64,000 nucleotides of DNA from Limnomonas spitsbergensis (Eukaryota > Chlorophyta > Chlorophyceae > Chlamydomonadales): positions 744,001 through 808,000 of the forward strand of contig JAYJMM010000101.1 in NCBI GenBank assembly GCA_037349105.1, given 5' to 3'. This document shows, in pieces, positions 36,010 through 47,300 of the stretch; position 1 is the first letter of the stretch, and every line of letters starts with the position of its first letter. Made by a program: the position numbers and the translations under genes. The notes beneath the pieces were generated by a model that searched no databases, had not been told where the DNA came from, and saw only the letters and a list, made by a program, of their open reading frames with translations.

Positions 36010-37161
36010 TCAGTCAGAAGTGTCTCCCATCTGCATCAACAGACATGCCACGTCCATGTGGCCATTATCCTCGGCAAGGCCCAATGCGTTAGAGAGGCAA
36101 TCCACACTAGGCACGTACCCTGGCCACTCCAGCAATAAAAGCACTACTGCTTTGTGGCCAAACTTGGCTGCGCTACACAACGCACCGCACGGTCTGTCAT
36201 CCTGGAAGTCTGGAAGTGGTGCATGCTCAGGCCGCTCGAGTAGCATTCGCACCATGGCCTCATTGCCACACAAAGCTGCTTCGCACAATGCCTCGCCATC
36301 CCGGCAATCTGCACGAGGTGCATGGCCTGGCCAATCCAAAAGCATGCGCACCACAGCCTCGTGGCCATGCCGGGCTGCGATGCACAGCGCCCACCCATCA
36401 CTACAGTCTGCACGTGGAGCATGGACAGGCCACTCGAGAAGCAAACGCACCAGTGCCTCATGGCCACCCGAGGCTGCATCGCACATAGCCTTGCCATTTA
36501 TGCAGTCTGCGCGGGGTGCATACTCAGGCCAATCCAAAAGCATGCACACAACTGCCGAGTGGCCACCCGAAGCTGCACAACACAACGCCTTGCCATTCTG
36601 ATTTGCACTTTTTGCAGAGGTCAAAGAAAAGCCACCTTCGCAGTCGGCACGAGGCGCATGATCTGGCCACTCTAATAGCATTCGCGCCACAGCCTCGTGG
36701 CCACCCATAGCTGCATTGCATAACGCCTGGCCGCGCTGGCAGTCCGCACGAGGGGCATGCTCTGGCCAGTCAAGAAGCATCTGCACCAAGGCTTGATTGC
36801 CACTAGATGCAGCCTTCAACAGAGCATATCCATTCTGGCAATCAGCCCTCGCAAACTTTAGTACCTGTCTCACAAGTGCGCATATGTCCACTGCATGACT
36901 GTCGCATTGGGCAGCCCGCAGGAGCGCCCCTTCGGTACCATGGACCTCAATCAGGAGGTCGCCTAGGCGGGACGGGCAGTCGCGCAGGTTGTCGCGCCAC
37001 TCCCGGCACACGTTCCAGGCTGCAAGGGTGATTCCATCCCTCTTCCATTTGCCAGAACGACTGAGGATGCTGCCAATCAGGTCTGGAGTGAGGTCACGCT
37101 GTGTCGTTTCAACCGTCAGATCTCCGACCTCAGTCATCTCAACGCTAATAGGTATATTCAA
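36010..37161 (-). CDS. Intronless ankyrin-repeat protein, 383 aa
   Basis: A single uninterrupted ORF. The N-terminal ~75 residues (LTPDLIGSILSRSGKWKRDG, AAWNVCREWRDNL) have the shape of a degenerate F-box: a Pro-x-x-L helix, then a Trp-rich V(C)R.W segment. Eight ankyrin-type repeats follow, each starting near ADC..G.ALC.AA..GHEAVV and ending MLL(D/E)WP.HAPR. Their 33-35-residue period is visible as a 99-105-bp DNA repeat. Repeat 3 carries an insertion of about 10 residues (SLTSAKSANQN). Proteins of this exact style form large families in volvocine algae. A role as a substrate adaptor in ubiquitin ligation is suggested only if the F-box reading is right. There are no introns, unlike all neighbours. 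Confidence 0.85.
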   Translation of the reverse strand: MNIPISVEMTEVGDLTVETTQRDLTPDLIGSILSRSGKWKRDGITLAAWNVCREWRDNLRDCPSRLGDLLIEVHGTEGALLRAAQCDSHAVDICALVRQVLKFARADCQNGYALLKAASSGNQALVQMLLDWPEHAPRADCQRGQALCNAAMGGHEAVARMLLEWPDHAPRADCEGGFSLTSAKSANQNGKALCCAASGGHSAVVCMLLDWPEYAPRADCINGKAMCDAASGGHEALVRLLLEWPVHAPRADCSDGWALCIAARHGHEAVVRMLLDWPGHAPRADCRDGEALCEAALCGNEAMVRMLLERPEHAPLPDFQDDRPCGALCSAAKFGHKAVVLLLLEWPGYVPSVDCLSNALGLAEDNGHMDVACLLMQMGDTSD

Positions 37162-38204
37162 AAGACAACTTGGGTTCCGAAATGAGATAATGTGCTTATG
37201 CGCAGCACCTTTGCTAGCGGAGCTTATAGCCGCGCTAGGCTCGTGATAATTGGGTCAGGATCTCGGCAGGTCTTCGATTGGACCAAAAAGGTGGCAGGAC
37301 CACACTGATGTATGATAAGTAGTTTTCCCCATGTTGAGGCTGAGCGGTGGGTGAAATAAGACAATGGTGGTAAATTATTACGGCATATGCCGTACAATAC
37401 CAGGACTTGCACAAAACCAGAAAACGGGCGAGCGAGCCCAAACATACGTTACTGGGCCCAAGCAGTGGCATGTGAACTACCATGCAAACGTACCCTTTCA
37501 AGTCGAGAATCGAGATATGTCGAGATACCCCGAGTTATGTCAACATATGTCGTGGTACCCCGATAAATGACGGCACATCCCGAAATAGTTTGTCAATTGT
37601 CAAGGTATGACGACGAGATCGCCCCGAGAATCGCCCAGCACGAGATGTGACACACCGTCAGGGATGTAGCGACGATGCTCGACAGCCAAAGCCGCGGCAT
37701 CTAAGGAAAGGAGTATTCACTCATTAGGGTTGTCGCCAAAACCGGACACAATTTGCGGCATATCCTCTACTGACGGCGTTCGTAAAAATTAGTTAGGAAT
37801 AAAGTTCAAGGGAATAGAATAGTACATGTATCTGGAGGAAAAGAACGAATGGTTGTGTGGACTGTGGACCCCACGGTGGCATCAGCCAGTGTTTACATTC
37901 CCTGCCTTGTCTACAGTTTAGCTACCGGTTCAGCACAATTGACAGAGGTTTAAGTGAGAAAAAAATAACAATCTTCGAGGGGTCATCATAAATGTATCTC
38001 TGCTCTTAGGATGACGGGCCAGCTGAGGCAGCTAGGGTCCTTGCCATGCATGCAAGGGCATGCAACTGGAGACGCGATTTTCCTCTTATGTCATCCTACA
38101 TGCATCTCTTGCCTTCGTTTCTATTCTCCAACCAACCAGCTGCCCGAAGAGTAGGAGTAACTTGGGCTTGGGCTTGGGCCCAATCAAGCTTGCTGTCAAT
38201 GACG
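37162..38204. other. Intergenic between ankyrin gene and TRM1 3' end
   Basis: No gene seen. 37500-37620 contains repeated CGAGATATGTCGAGATACCC / GACGACGAGAT words. Confidence 0.4.
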
Positions 38205-38310
38205 TTACACCACATACAAAAAAACTCAACGCCCTGCAGAAAAGGCTGCACCGCATGGGCGCCTAACTAATGGTTTGGGTGAAACAAAACAAAATGGTCA
38301 GTAAAAACAG
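38195..38310 (-). mobile_element. Dispersed LINE-like 3' end (copy in TRM1 3' UTR)
   Basis: GTCAATGACGTTACACC, AAAAGGCTGCACCGCATGGG and GCGCCTAACTAATGGTTTGG match the family at 4497, 34650 and 56922. Confidence 0.55.
38205..38209 (-). terminator. TGTAA poly(A) signal candidate for TRM1
   Basis: The minus strand reads TGTAA 130 nt after the TRM1 stop at 38339. It lies inside a LINE-like dispersed repeat whose own end carries TGTAA, so the host gene may use a transposon-derived signal. Confidence 0.45.
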
Positions 38311-38338
38311 CCTATCAAGCTTGTCGTGTCCGTGGATA

Positions 38339-41300
38339 CTACACCCTAGGCAGCTTCGCCTCGCCTGCCTCATCGCTTGCCCCAATCAGGGGCCGCTTGA
38401 GACCCCCTGTCTGCTCGCACGCCGCCGCGGCCTCGTCTGCCCTGGAAGCTGGCCCTGATTCTGTCGCCTCAGCTGTTGCTTCTGCTGTCCCAGCGGGGTC
38501 AGGAGCTCCCCCTGCACCAGCACCAGCCATCACAGGTAGGGGGGGGGCAACGGCCGTCATTCAATGACGCAACCTGCTCAAAAAGGGCTTTTGGCCGCGT
38601 GGGCGACCAGCCTTCTGGTTGAGAGCAGAAAGGAAAGACCAACGAGGAAAATAAAGGAGACGAAAGAAATAAAAATCACCCAAACGAAAGGAAGGAGGCC
38701 GTGCAAAACCGAGGAGGCCTAGCAGGCCGTTGTTAAGGAGTTGAAGCTACCACTAGGGCTGGCGGGTGGCGTAATTGCAAATATACTAAATAGTATAGTA
38801 GGTACGGTATATGTAACTGTCAGTGAATTATATGTTGTGCGCCAGCCCTAGCTACCACCCAAAGCCTTTTCCCCGAATGAGACTGTCCAATTTTTACAGT
38901 CCAACAGAGCACGACATTTGATGCATGGGGCATGTGCCCGTAAACCGGAACAGGCACAGCATGGGCATGGCATGGGCCATGTTGCAGAGCAGAAGCCGGG
39001 AGGCAGCCAGCACGAAGAACCAAGGCATGGCTTCCTGCCCCTCTGTGGCCATATGAAAACCGCCTGGGCAAAGAATTCCCTGAACAATCATGTGACGAAG
39101 ACAGGTTGACACTAAATGGCTGTTCAACCAGTTGCACGCATAAAGATCCGCTCAAAACACGAGGCCGAGACAACCAACTGCCGATCTGAGGGTGCAGCTA
39201 AGAGGCCTGTCACTTAGAGGGTCTGACGAGTCCACCGACAACGGCAGTCGACCTTTGGGATGGGTTCTTTCCATACGAAAAGTTTCACTGGCATCCAGGA
39301 CTTGAGCTTTTTAATACGGAAGGAGAGTTCGCTTTTTTCCCTGTCAAACTTAATGGGTGGAACGGCTCCGTCCCGGCCGAAAACCCTTGTTTGGGGGTCC
39401 GACCCCCTAAGTGACAAGCCCCTTGTGCAGCTAAAACATAGCAACGGCGGCTACAAATGTGTATGATACCTTGTCAAGGCAGTTGCCAAGGCGCCTGAGT
39501 GAACAATAACGACCCCTGCAACACCTGTGGATTGCCTTGGTTTTGACGAGACACGAATTGAGACAGATGTATGAAACAACAATGGACGGTGTGTTTGTCC
39601 ATTAACCTCCAGTTTACCCCACCCCCCCCTCCAGCTTTAACATGCACCTCTCATCCTGCTTGTCAAGAGCAGGCGGTACCTGCTGCATCTGCTCCTTCCG
39701 TCGCCACTGGCGCCGCGCCTGCCGGCCCGCTGCCTCCAGCCTCCCCGTCCTCCTCACGTTTCTTGCGCCTCTCCTCCTGGCGATGCAGCCGCTTCACCAT
39801 GCCCTTGCTTGACATCTGCAGCCGCGCCAGACGGTCCTTACCAGACTCCACGCCCGCCTCGTCCGCCTCGCCGAGCTTGGTGACGGGGGGTCGGCCGTGC
39901 CGCGACTTGGGGCCCCAATAGGCGGGGTTCTTGACAAACCTGCAAATAAGCCGAGAGGGTGCAGCAGGGTGCAGTTTGATGCAGCTGTACAGCTGTAGTA
40001 CCCGGTTGCCATACTTCCGTTTGGTTAAAAATATAAGAGGATAAAAGAAACAACCTCGTTGAAAACAAAAAAACTGTTTTTTCTTGAAAGGGTTCATGGT
40101 TTGTAACCCTCAACCTGAATCAGCCCCAGCCCTCTAGCTCTCACCTGGCCACTCCATCCAGCTTGGCTTGGTTTACGGCCGCAGCCACGCGTGTGAAGTC
40201 GGCCTCCATCTTGGTCTTCTTGGTCAGGAGGCGGTGCAGGTAAGACTGCAGGGAGAGAGCAACAGGTGATGTTCAACTGGGTGATGTTCAACTGGGTGAT
40301 GAACAACCGGGTGATGTACAACCATTCGACAGTACGACTGCATGGAGAGAGGATCAGGTGATTTACACCTGTGTAGTGTGCAATCCTAAAAAGGACACGT
40401 ACACCCAAGGAGGGAGCAAGGTGTGATGTACAACATGGTGATGTAAAATCATTGGGCATTACAGGTACAACTGCAGGGATATCCCACATCCCTTCACACT
40501 CTTTCACACCAATCACACTATTCCACACTCACGTCAGGCGTCACTTCGTCCATGTTGACCAGGTGCTCCTTGACCTTGCAGCACGAGACATCACACACTC
40601 ATCCACACTCTTTCACACTCCCACACTTTATCACACAATCTCACACTCGCGCCTGGCGTCACGTTGCCCAAATTGACGGATTGCTCCTTTAGCAGCGAAT
40701 GACGTCCCACATTCCTTCACTCCTTCACACCCCCACACTTAATCACACAATCCCACACTCACGTCCGGCGCCGTTTTGTCCATATTGACGAGGTGCTCCT
40801 TGATCCAGCAGCGCAACACGTCTCATACTCTTCCACACTCTTTACCCCCCCACACTTAACCACACAATCCCACACTCACGTCCGGCGTCACTTTGTCCAT
40901 ATTGACAGGGTGTTCCTTGATCCAGCAGCGTAGGACGTCCCAGACAACCTCGCTGGGGGCGTCCGTCTTGACGGCCAGGGGGTTGGCATGTGAGCCAGAG
41001 ACCCTGATAGTGTGGCGATAAAATAGTGGCAGGTAAGGAATTATCCGTCTTGACGGCTAGGGTTTCGGTGTGAGCTGGAAACCCTGATTTTTTGGCGCGA
41101 TTAAGAGTGACTGGCAAGAAAATATTTAACGCACAAGCCGTCGAATTTAACAACCATGTTTTTGTGTGCGAGCCGGAGACCCTTGTTTGATGGCTTGAAA
41201 ACGAGGAAAGAGTGAGACAAAGTATGAGCAGCTGAACAACAAATAGACCACTGCGACTCAACAGGGACGCGAGGACTCGGGTGTCCACAAACATACGCAG

Positions 41301-44300
41301 AGCATGGCCCAAACTCTGATATCCATATATCCATCCATTCATGTTTTTGCGCACCAGAGCAATCTTGGAAGGCCAACATTGGGCACAAGTCGCAGAAGAA
41401 TAAAAAAACGACCACGGGCAAACGAAAGAAAACGTGCAAATAAAAAGCACCAGTATCTATCCCCCGCCACCTCTGAAGCCTATGCCCCACCTGTACCCCG
41501 CATTTATCAGGGCTGATCTAAAGAGCTCCATCTTGGGCGGCTGACACTTGATCGTCTTGCACATATCGTGCAGGTCGTAGTACAGCGGTACGTCCGGCAG
41601 CTCGTCCACCGCCTGCGCCAGCATGCCCTTGAGGCGGGGGTACGCTGCGTATCTGCACGTGGGTGGGTGGATGGATGTAGGCAGTACATCTCAGTACATC
41701 CGTACATCGGACAGCCCCTCCACTACCAGCACCAGCATGCCTTGATAAGGGGGTATAGCGTGTCCATACTCCATACCCATGGGTGGGCCGGTGAATTTGT
41801 GTGGGCAGTACGCCGTGGCACTGCGGTACATCAAGCAGGTTTCCAAAACGGCGCCAGCTCTCCCTTAGCATTGATAATTTGCGCGTTCCTGCGCCTGGGC
41901 TGTCGGAAAGATTTGTGTGGGCAGCACGCCAAATGACAGCGGTACATCTAGCAGCGCGTCCACCACCTGCACCAGCATGCCCTCGGTGCAGGTGTACCGC
42001 GCGTCCCAGCAGGCACGTGAAGGTAGTACACCAATGGACCAATGTGACACACCGTGCATCACCGCATGAATCAGTTCCCCACGATCGATTCATATATTTA
42101 AATATAAATTTGAAACCGAGCTCCAAAACGGACGATCTTGGATCATTCCCAGAGCTCTGCCTTTGAGCCTGTGGCCCATCAAAAATCGAGGAGGGGGAAC
42201 TATGGGGGATTCAGCCTCCCAGCCTCCCAGCCTCCCAGGACAGAAAAACGAGAAATTTAGGACAAGTCTCAAACCCAAGACCCTTAACCGTATAAATCCA
42301 AAATATAGACCCCACCACTCCTCGTCAGTCTCCAGATATAAACCCTAAACCCTCAACCACACCCCTCTTTCACCCTTCACACTTAACCAAACCTGCCTTA
42401 TTTTTTCCTTGCCTTGGACATAACAAAGTTTGAGGCACAGGCTGCCCGTCCCTTATGAAACCTGTAAAACGACAACCAATGAAACAGCCCAGGGTGCGCA
42501 TGTGGCCCTCGTCCTCACGTGAGAAAAGGCGAGAGCAGGAACAGGCAGGGCACACGGCCCCCTTCACACAACCATGAAGGTAATTTTACCCCTTCTTGCT
42601 AGGTTTAAGGGTTAAGGGTTTGGGGTTTAGGTCTTGCCCTGAGACTCTCAACCCTGCACACGTTAAGTCTGGACACCTCTCCTTCTCTTTCCCAAGGTCA
42701 GGCAGCAGGCCGCGCACAAAGGCCCCGTTGGGTACGGGATCCGAACTGATAGGATACCCAACCCTGAACCCTGAACCCTACATGCAATATAAAATTGCCC
42801 TACCTCTCCATGGCCATCCCTTGGTCGGCCAGCACGCCGCGCACCCAAAGGTGACGACATGGATCTTACCAGAAACATCACAAACTAATAAATCCCGGAC
42901 CACTAGCGAAAGAAAACCCAACCCTAACCTATCAACCCCACCTCCCGTTGCCAGCCTCTAGGTCAGCCAGCACGCCGTGTACGAACGTGGCGTCATGGAT
43001 GGGATCCGACCAAAAGGATCCCCGCCCATAAACCCAATGCAAATCAGCCCCACCTCTCCTTATCCGTCTGACCCTTAACCCTTAACCCCACCTCTCCTTA
43101 TCCGTCTCCAGGTCAGCCAGCACGCCGCGTACGAAGGTGGCGTCATGGATGGGATCTGACCAGATCGGTCCGCCCATCAGGTACCCGGATCCGGTCTCGG
43201 GGCAGCGCTCCGGAACCGCAGGGCCGTGGCCAGGCATGTGCTTCACAGAGTTACCAGAAACCTGACGTTCAAAACATGTGTGGGGATCAGTGTGAAGTGT
43301 TGGAATTTGTGTGTGTGTGTGTGAGATACCGGTTGAGGTCTTGGGGGTAAGGCTTTAGGGTGGAACTGAACCCTTAACCCTAAACTAGATGGGAGGCTTG
43401 AGGGTTTTTCAGATGACCATTTTTTTTTGTAAAATATCCATTCTGAAGCAGTGGTAAGGCGGAGGGAGAGGGGTGGGGAGGTACCGGTTTGGGCTTAAGG
43501 CTTCAGGGTAAAGGGCCGGAAGTTCGTTTTTTGCCCAGGTGTTCATCTCGTATGCCGAGGGTTTGCTCCAGTAGTGAGGCAGGGGATGTGGGGGCTAACG
43601 GTTTAGGCTTCAGGCTTCAGGCTTCAGGCTTCAGGCTTCAGGCTTCAGGGGGGGGGGGGGGGGCTTGTTACTGGGTGGCTGATGTTAGTGATGTACATCG
43701 CCCCTGTCGCAGCCCCTTTTCCGGCCACGAGGCCACTTTTGGCGGGCCGCCCCACGGCAGCGCACCATAATCATTACACTGTCCATTGCATTAACTACTC
43801 CTTATATTTCTACTGTAATTCCACCGCTTCTCCCCAACAAATAGTTTAATGCTCTGCCGGGTTCGGGGGTTTTGGGTCAAGGGTTCTGCGCAACACGCAG
43901 CACGCTGTTTATTTTAAATGCGTCTGCTATGTGTCAGCTGCGATCCAGCCGCCGGCTCATGCAGCAAGCTCTCTTGCTTGAGCAACCGGTCGTGAGCAGT
44001 CCAGATTCAGCCTATTGGTGGCCGCCCGGCAGGCCCCCCAAAAGTCTGATGCGCGATGCAGAAAACACTTGAGCACCCCACTCCCAAAAGAGCAAAAACC
44101 CAGCACTCCGCAAAACAGTCCTGAAAAGCAAACAGGAGTGTCAAACAGCTGCAAACAAAATGTTTATTTCGTTTTGTCTTCAAGTCCTTCTTCATAACGG
44201 CGGTACAGTCAAACTGTACCGCAAACAGCATGTTCGAACAGTAACGGAATAAGGAGGCAAAGCAGCAGTAGTAAAAAACCTAAAACCTTAACTCTACAAC

Positions 44301-47300
44301 TTGTGCGGGAGGGTGCCAGAGGGGCGTTGGTGTCTCCCACCTCTAGGCCCGTGCATATTATAAAACAAATAACTTCCCAACATAATCACACCTGCCCCTC
44401 ACCCCCATTTCATACTCCACACTCCAACTTCCCACGCAACACCTCCGCCTCCCTGGCCTGGCACTCCCCCCTCCCCCCAAGGCTCCCACCCAGCCAGAGC
44501 TCATACAGGTTCAGACTTAAGAAAAAAAATCTGAACACCTAGCCCGGGTTAAACAGGATTTAGGGTCAAACCCCTTGAACCCGAACTCCCAGCCCGAGCT
44601 CATCAGAGTTTAGGGTTAAAAGGTTAAACGTTGATCCCAAATCTCCCTGAACACATGAGGGTTTATGATCGAACCCTACACCCTAAACTCCCAGCTTGAG
44701 CACATCGGGGTTTAGGGCTCAACCCTCAACCCTAACTCCCAATGTTCCAGCCCGAGCACATCAGGGGATCCTGGGCATACCAGATCTGTATGAACGCAGG
44801 CCGAAAGCATTACAACAAACGTGGAGCTGAACGTCCAAAACATTGGGCTGGGGTGTGAGGACAGTGAGAAAGCTCGGAATCATATGATGATGAGGATGTT
44901 GCCAAAGGGGCTGTTGAATTGAAATGAGCATGATAAAGCACACCGGGTCATCCCCCAGAATCTCACGCCTCCCGCCCCCTTGCCCACCACTCCATCCACC
45001 CAAACTGAGTGCATTAGGGCTGAGGATGTAGGGTTCGCAATCAGGGCTAGGGTTCAGGAAACCCTGAACCCACAGCCCCAGCACAACAGGTCGTCCCAGA
45101 ATCTCAAATAGGCCGCCACAAACCCACCAAAAGAGGCACATTTTCACCTTCTCGATCTGACCAGCTGCAACACAAAGGAGTCGCAGTGTCCCACGACCAC
45201 CAGCCTGCTACTCCATCCTCCCCCCATGGACCTAGGCCCCCCCCACCAGTCCCCCCAACCAGCCCGCTACTCCATCCTCCCCCCATGGACCTAGGCCCTC
45301 CCACCGCCCCCCCCACCAGCCCGCTACTCCATCCTCCTCCCATGGACCCACGCCCCCCCCCCACCGGCCCCCCCCACCAGTCCCCCCCACCAGCCCGCTA
45401 CTCCATCCTTCCCCCATGGACCCAGGCCCTCCCCCACGAGTCCCCCCACCAGCCCGCTACTCCATCCTCCCCCCATGGACCTAGGCCCTCCCCCACGAGT
45501 CCCCCCCACCAGCCCGCTACTCCATCCTCCCCCCATGGACCCAGGCCCCCCCCACCAGTCCCCCCCACCAGCCCGCTACTCAATCCTCCCCCCATGGACC
45601 CAGGCCCTCCCCACCGGCCCCCCCACCAGCCCGCTACTCCATCCTCCCCCCATGGACCCAGGCCCCCCCCACCAGTCCCCCCCCACCAGCCCGCTACTCA
45701 ATCCTCCCCCCATGGACCCAGGCCCTCCCCACCGGCCCCCCCACCAGCCCGCTACTCCATCCTCCCCCCATGGACCCAGGCCCCCCCCACCAGTCCCCCC
45801 CCACCAGCCCGCTACTCAATCCTCCCCCCATGGACCCAGGCCCTCCCCACCGGCCCCCCCACCAGCCCGCTACTCCATCCTCCCCCCATGGACCCAGGCC
45901 CTCCCCACCAGTCCCCCCCCACCAGCCCGCTACTCCATCCTCCCCCCATGGACCCAGGCCCTCCCACCGGCCCCCCCACCAGCCCGCTACTCCATCCTCC
46001 CTCCATGGACCCAGGCCCTCCCACCGGCCCCCCCCACCAGCCAGCTACCCCATCCCCCCTCCCACCAGCCCCTATTTCCATCATCCTCCCCCGCCTCCCC
46101 TTCACCTTCTTCGACCCGACCGCCTGCAGCACAAACGAGTCGCAGCCACTGCTCTGCCACAAGTATGACAGCTTGGTGGCGGAGTCCTTGACAGCTGTGC
46201 GGGGAGAGGGAAACACACTTAAATGAAGGGGTCAACAAGTCAAATAAAGAGGTAAACATGCAAACAAAAAGGAAAACACGTCAAAATAAAGATATAAAAA
46301 CAGGTATGCCAGCTTAGCTGCACAGTCCTCAGGAGCTCTGCGGGAGAGGGAAAACTACGATAAAATAAGGGGGACGGAACAAGCTCCTCGTGTTTGGATT
46401 CCCAGACAACGCCGCAGGTTTAAGGGGACAGTTGCTGTCGGCTGTGCCAACAGATGACATACGAAAGCACTGGGGGTGGATACCGAAAGAAGGGAAACAG
46501 GGTTGAGGGTTCAGGGTGAAGGGTTCAGGGTTAAAGGTGAAGGGTCAAGAGATACCAAAGGACAGGTAAGCAGGGAAGGGGGGTCCATACTTTCAGGAGG
46601 TTCAACTGCCATGTCCCGTGTTTCGGCCAAAATGGGCGGCTTCCTTATCCCGCCCTTGATTGCGCACCTCATCACTTATTCATAGAGGGAAATGCCCAAG
46701 GGCACTTAACCAAGGAAAACACACCAGGGGAAATATACCAGGGCAGTTGGCAAAGGGTGGGGAACTAACGCCTTCATGGTTATAACAACCAGCCATACAT
46801 TGGACAGCGAAAGCATACAACAAGCGTTTTGTGTGTTTCAAATGCTTCTCAGCTCACACCCTCTCTCTGCCTCATCGGCAGTGGGAGCAGAGTTGAATAA
46901 CGAACGCGGTGGTGAACAAAAGAGGACAGCAGCGACATGACGCATGCCCTTAGACCGCAAACCCCGAGGGATCTCACTTGCAGGCGATGTGGTGATCCGC
47001 ACAAACACTCTGACGTAGAAATCGACATTGAGTGCCAGCAGGGGTGTGATGTGGCGCCGATACCTGCACATTTCCACACGTTAGGTGTCCATACTTCACA
47101 TGGTCACACTTCACACTCACATGTTCAGCTACCCTGGTGGTTTAGGAAGAGAGTCGTATGGCGGTGGCGATTCTGGCACAGGGTGACAAATTCACACTTT
47201 GCACGTCTACACTTCACACTCAGATGTCGATGGTCTCGCATTCAGAGCAAGCCCATGGTTGACGTGGCGCAACAGGTCAACATGTGAACAAGCGTTTTAA

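Noticed and set aside
45186..46226. 346-codon Pro-rich frame
   Set aside because: C-rich minisatellite in TRM1 intron 9; the phase-consistent TRM1 exon 9 lies on the opposite strand within it.
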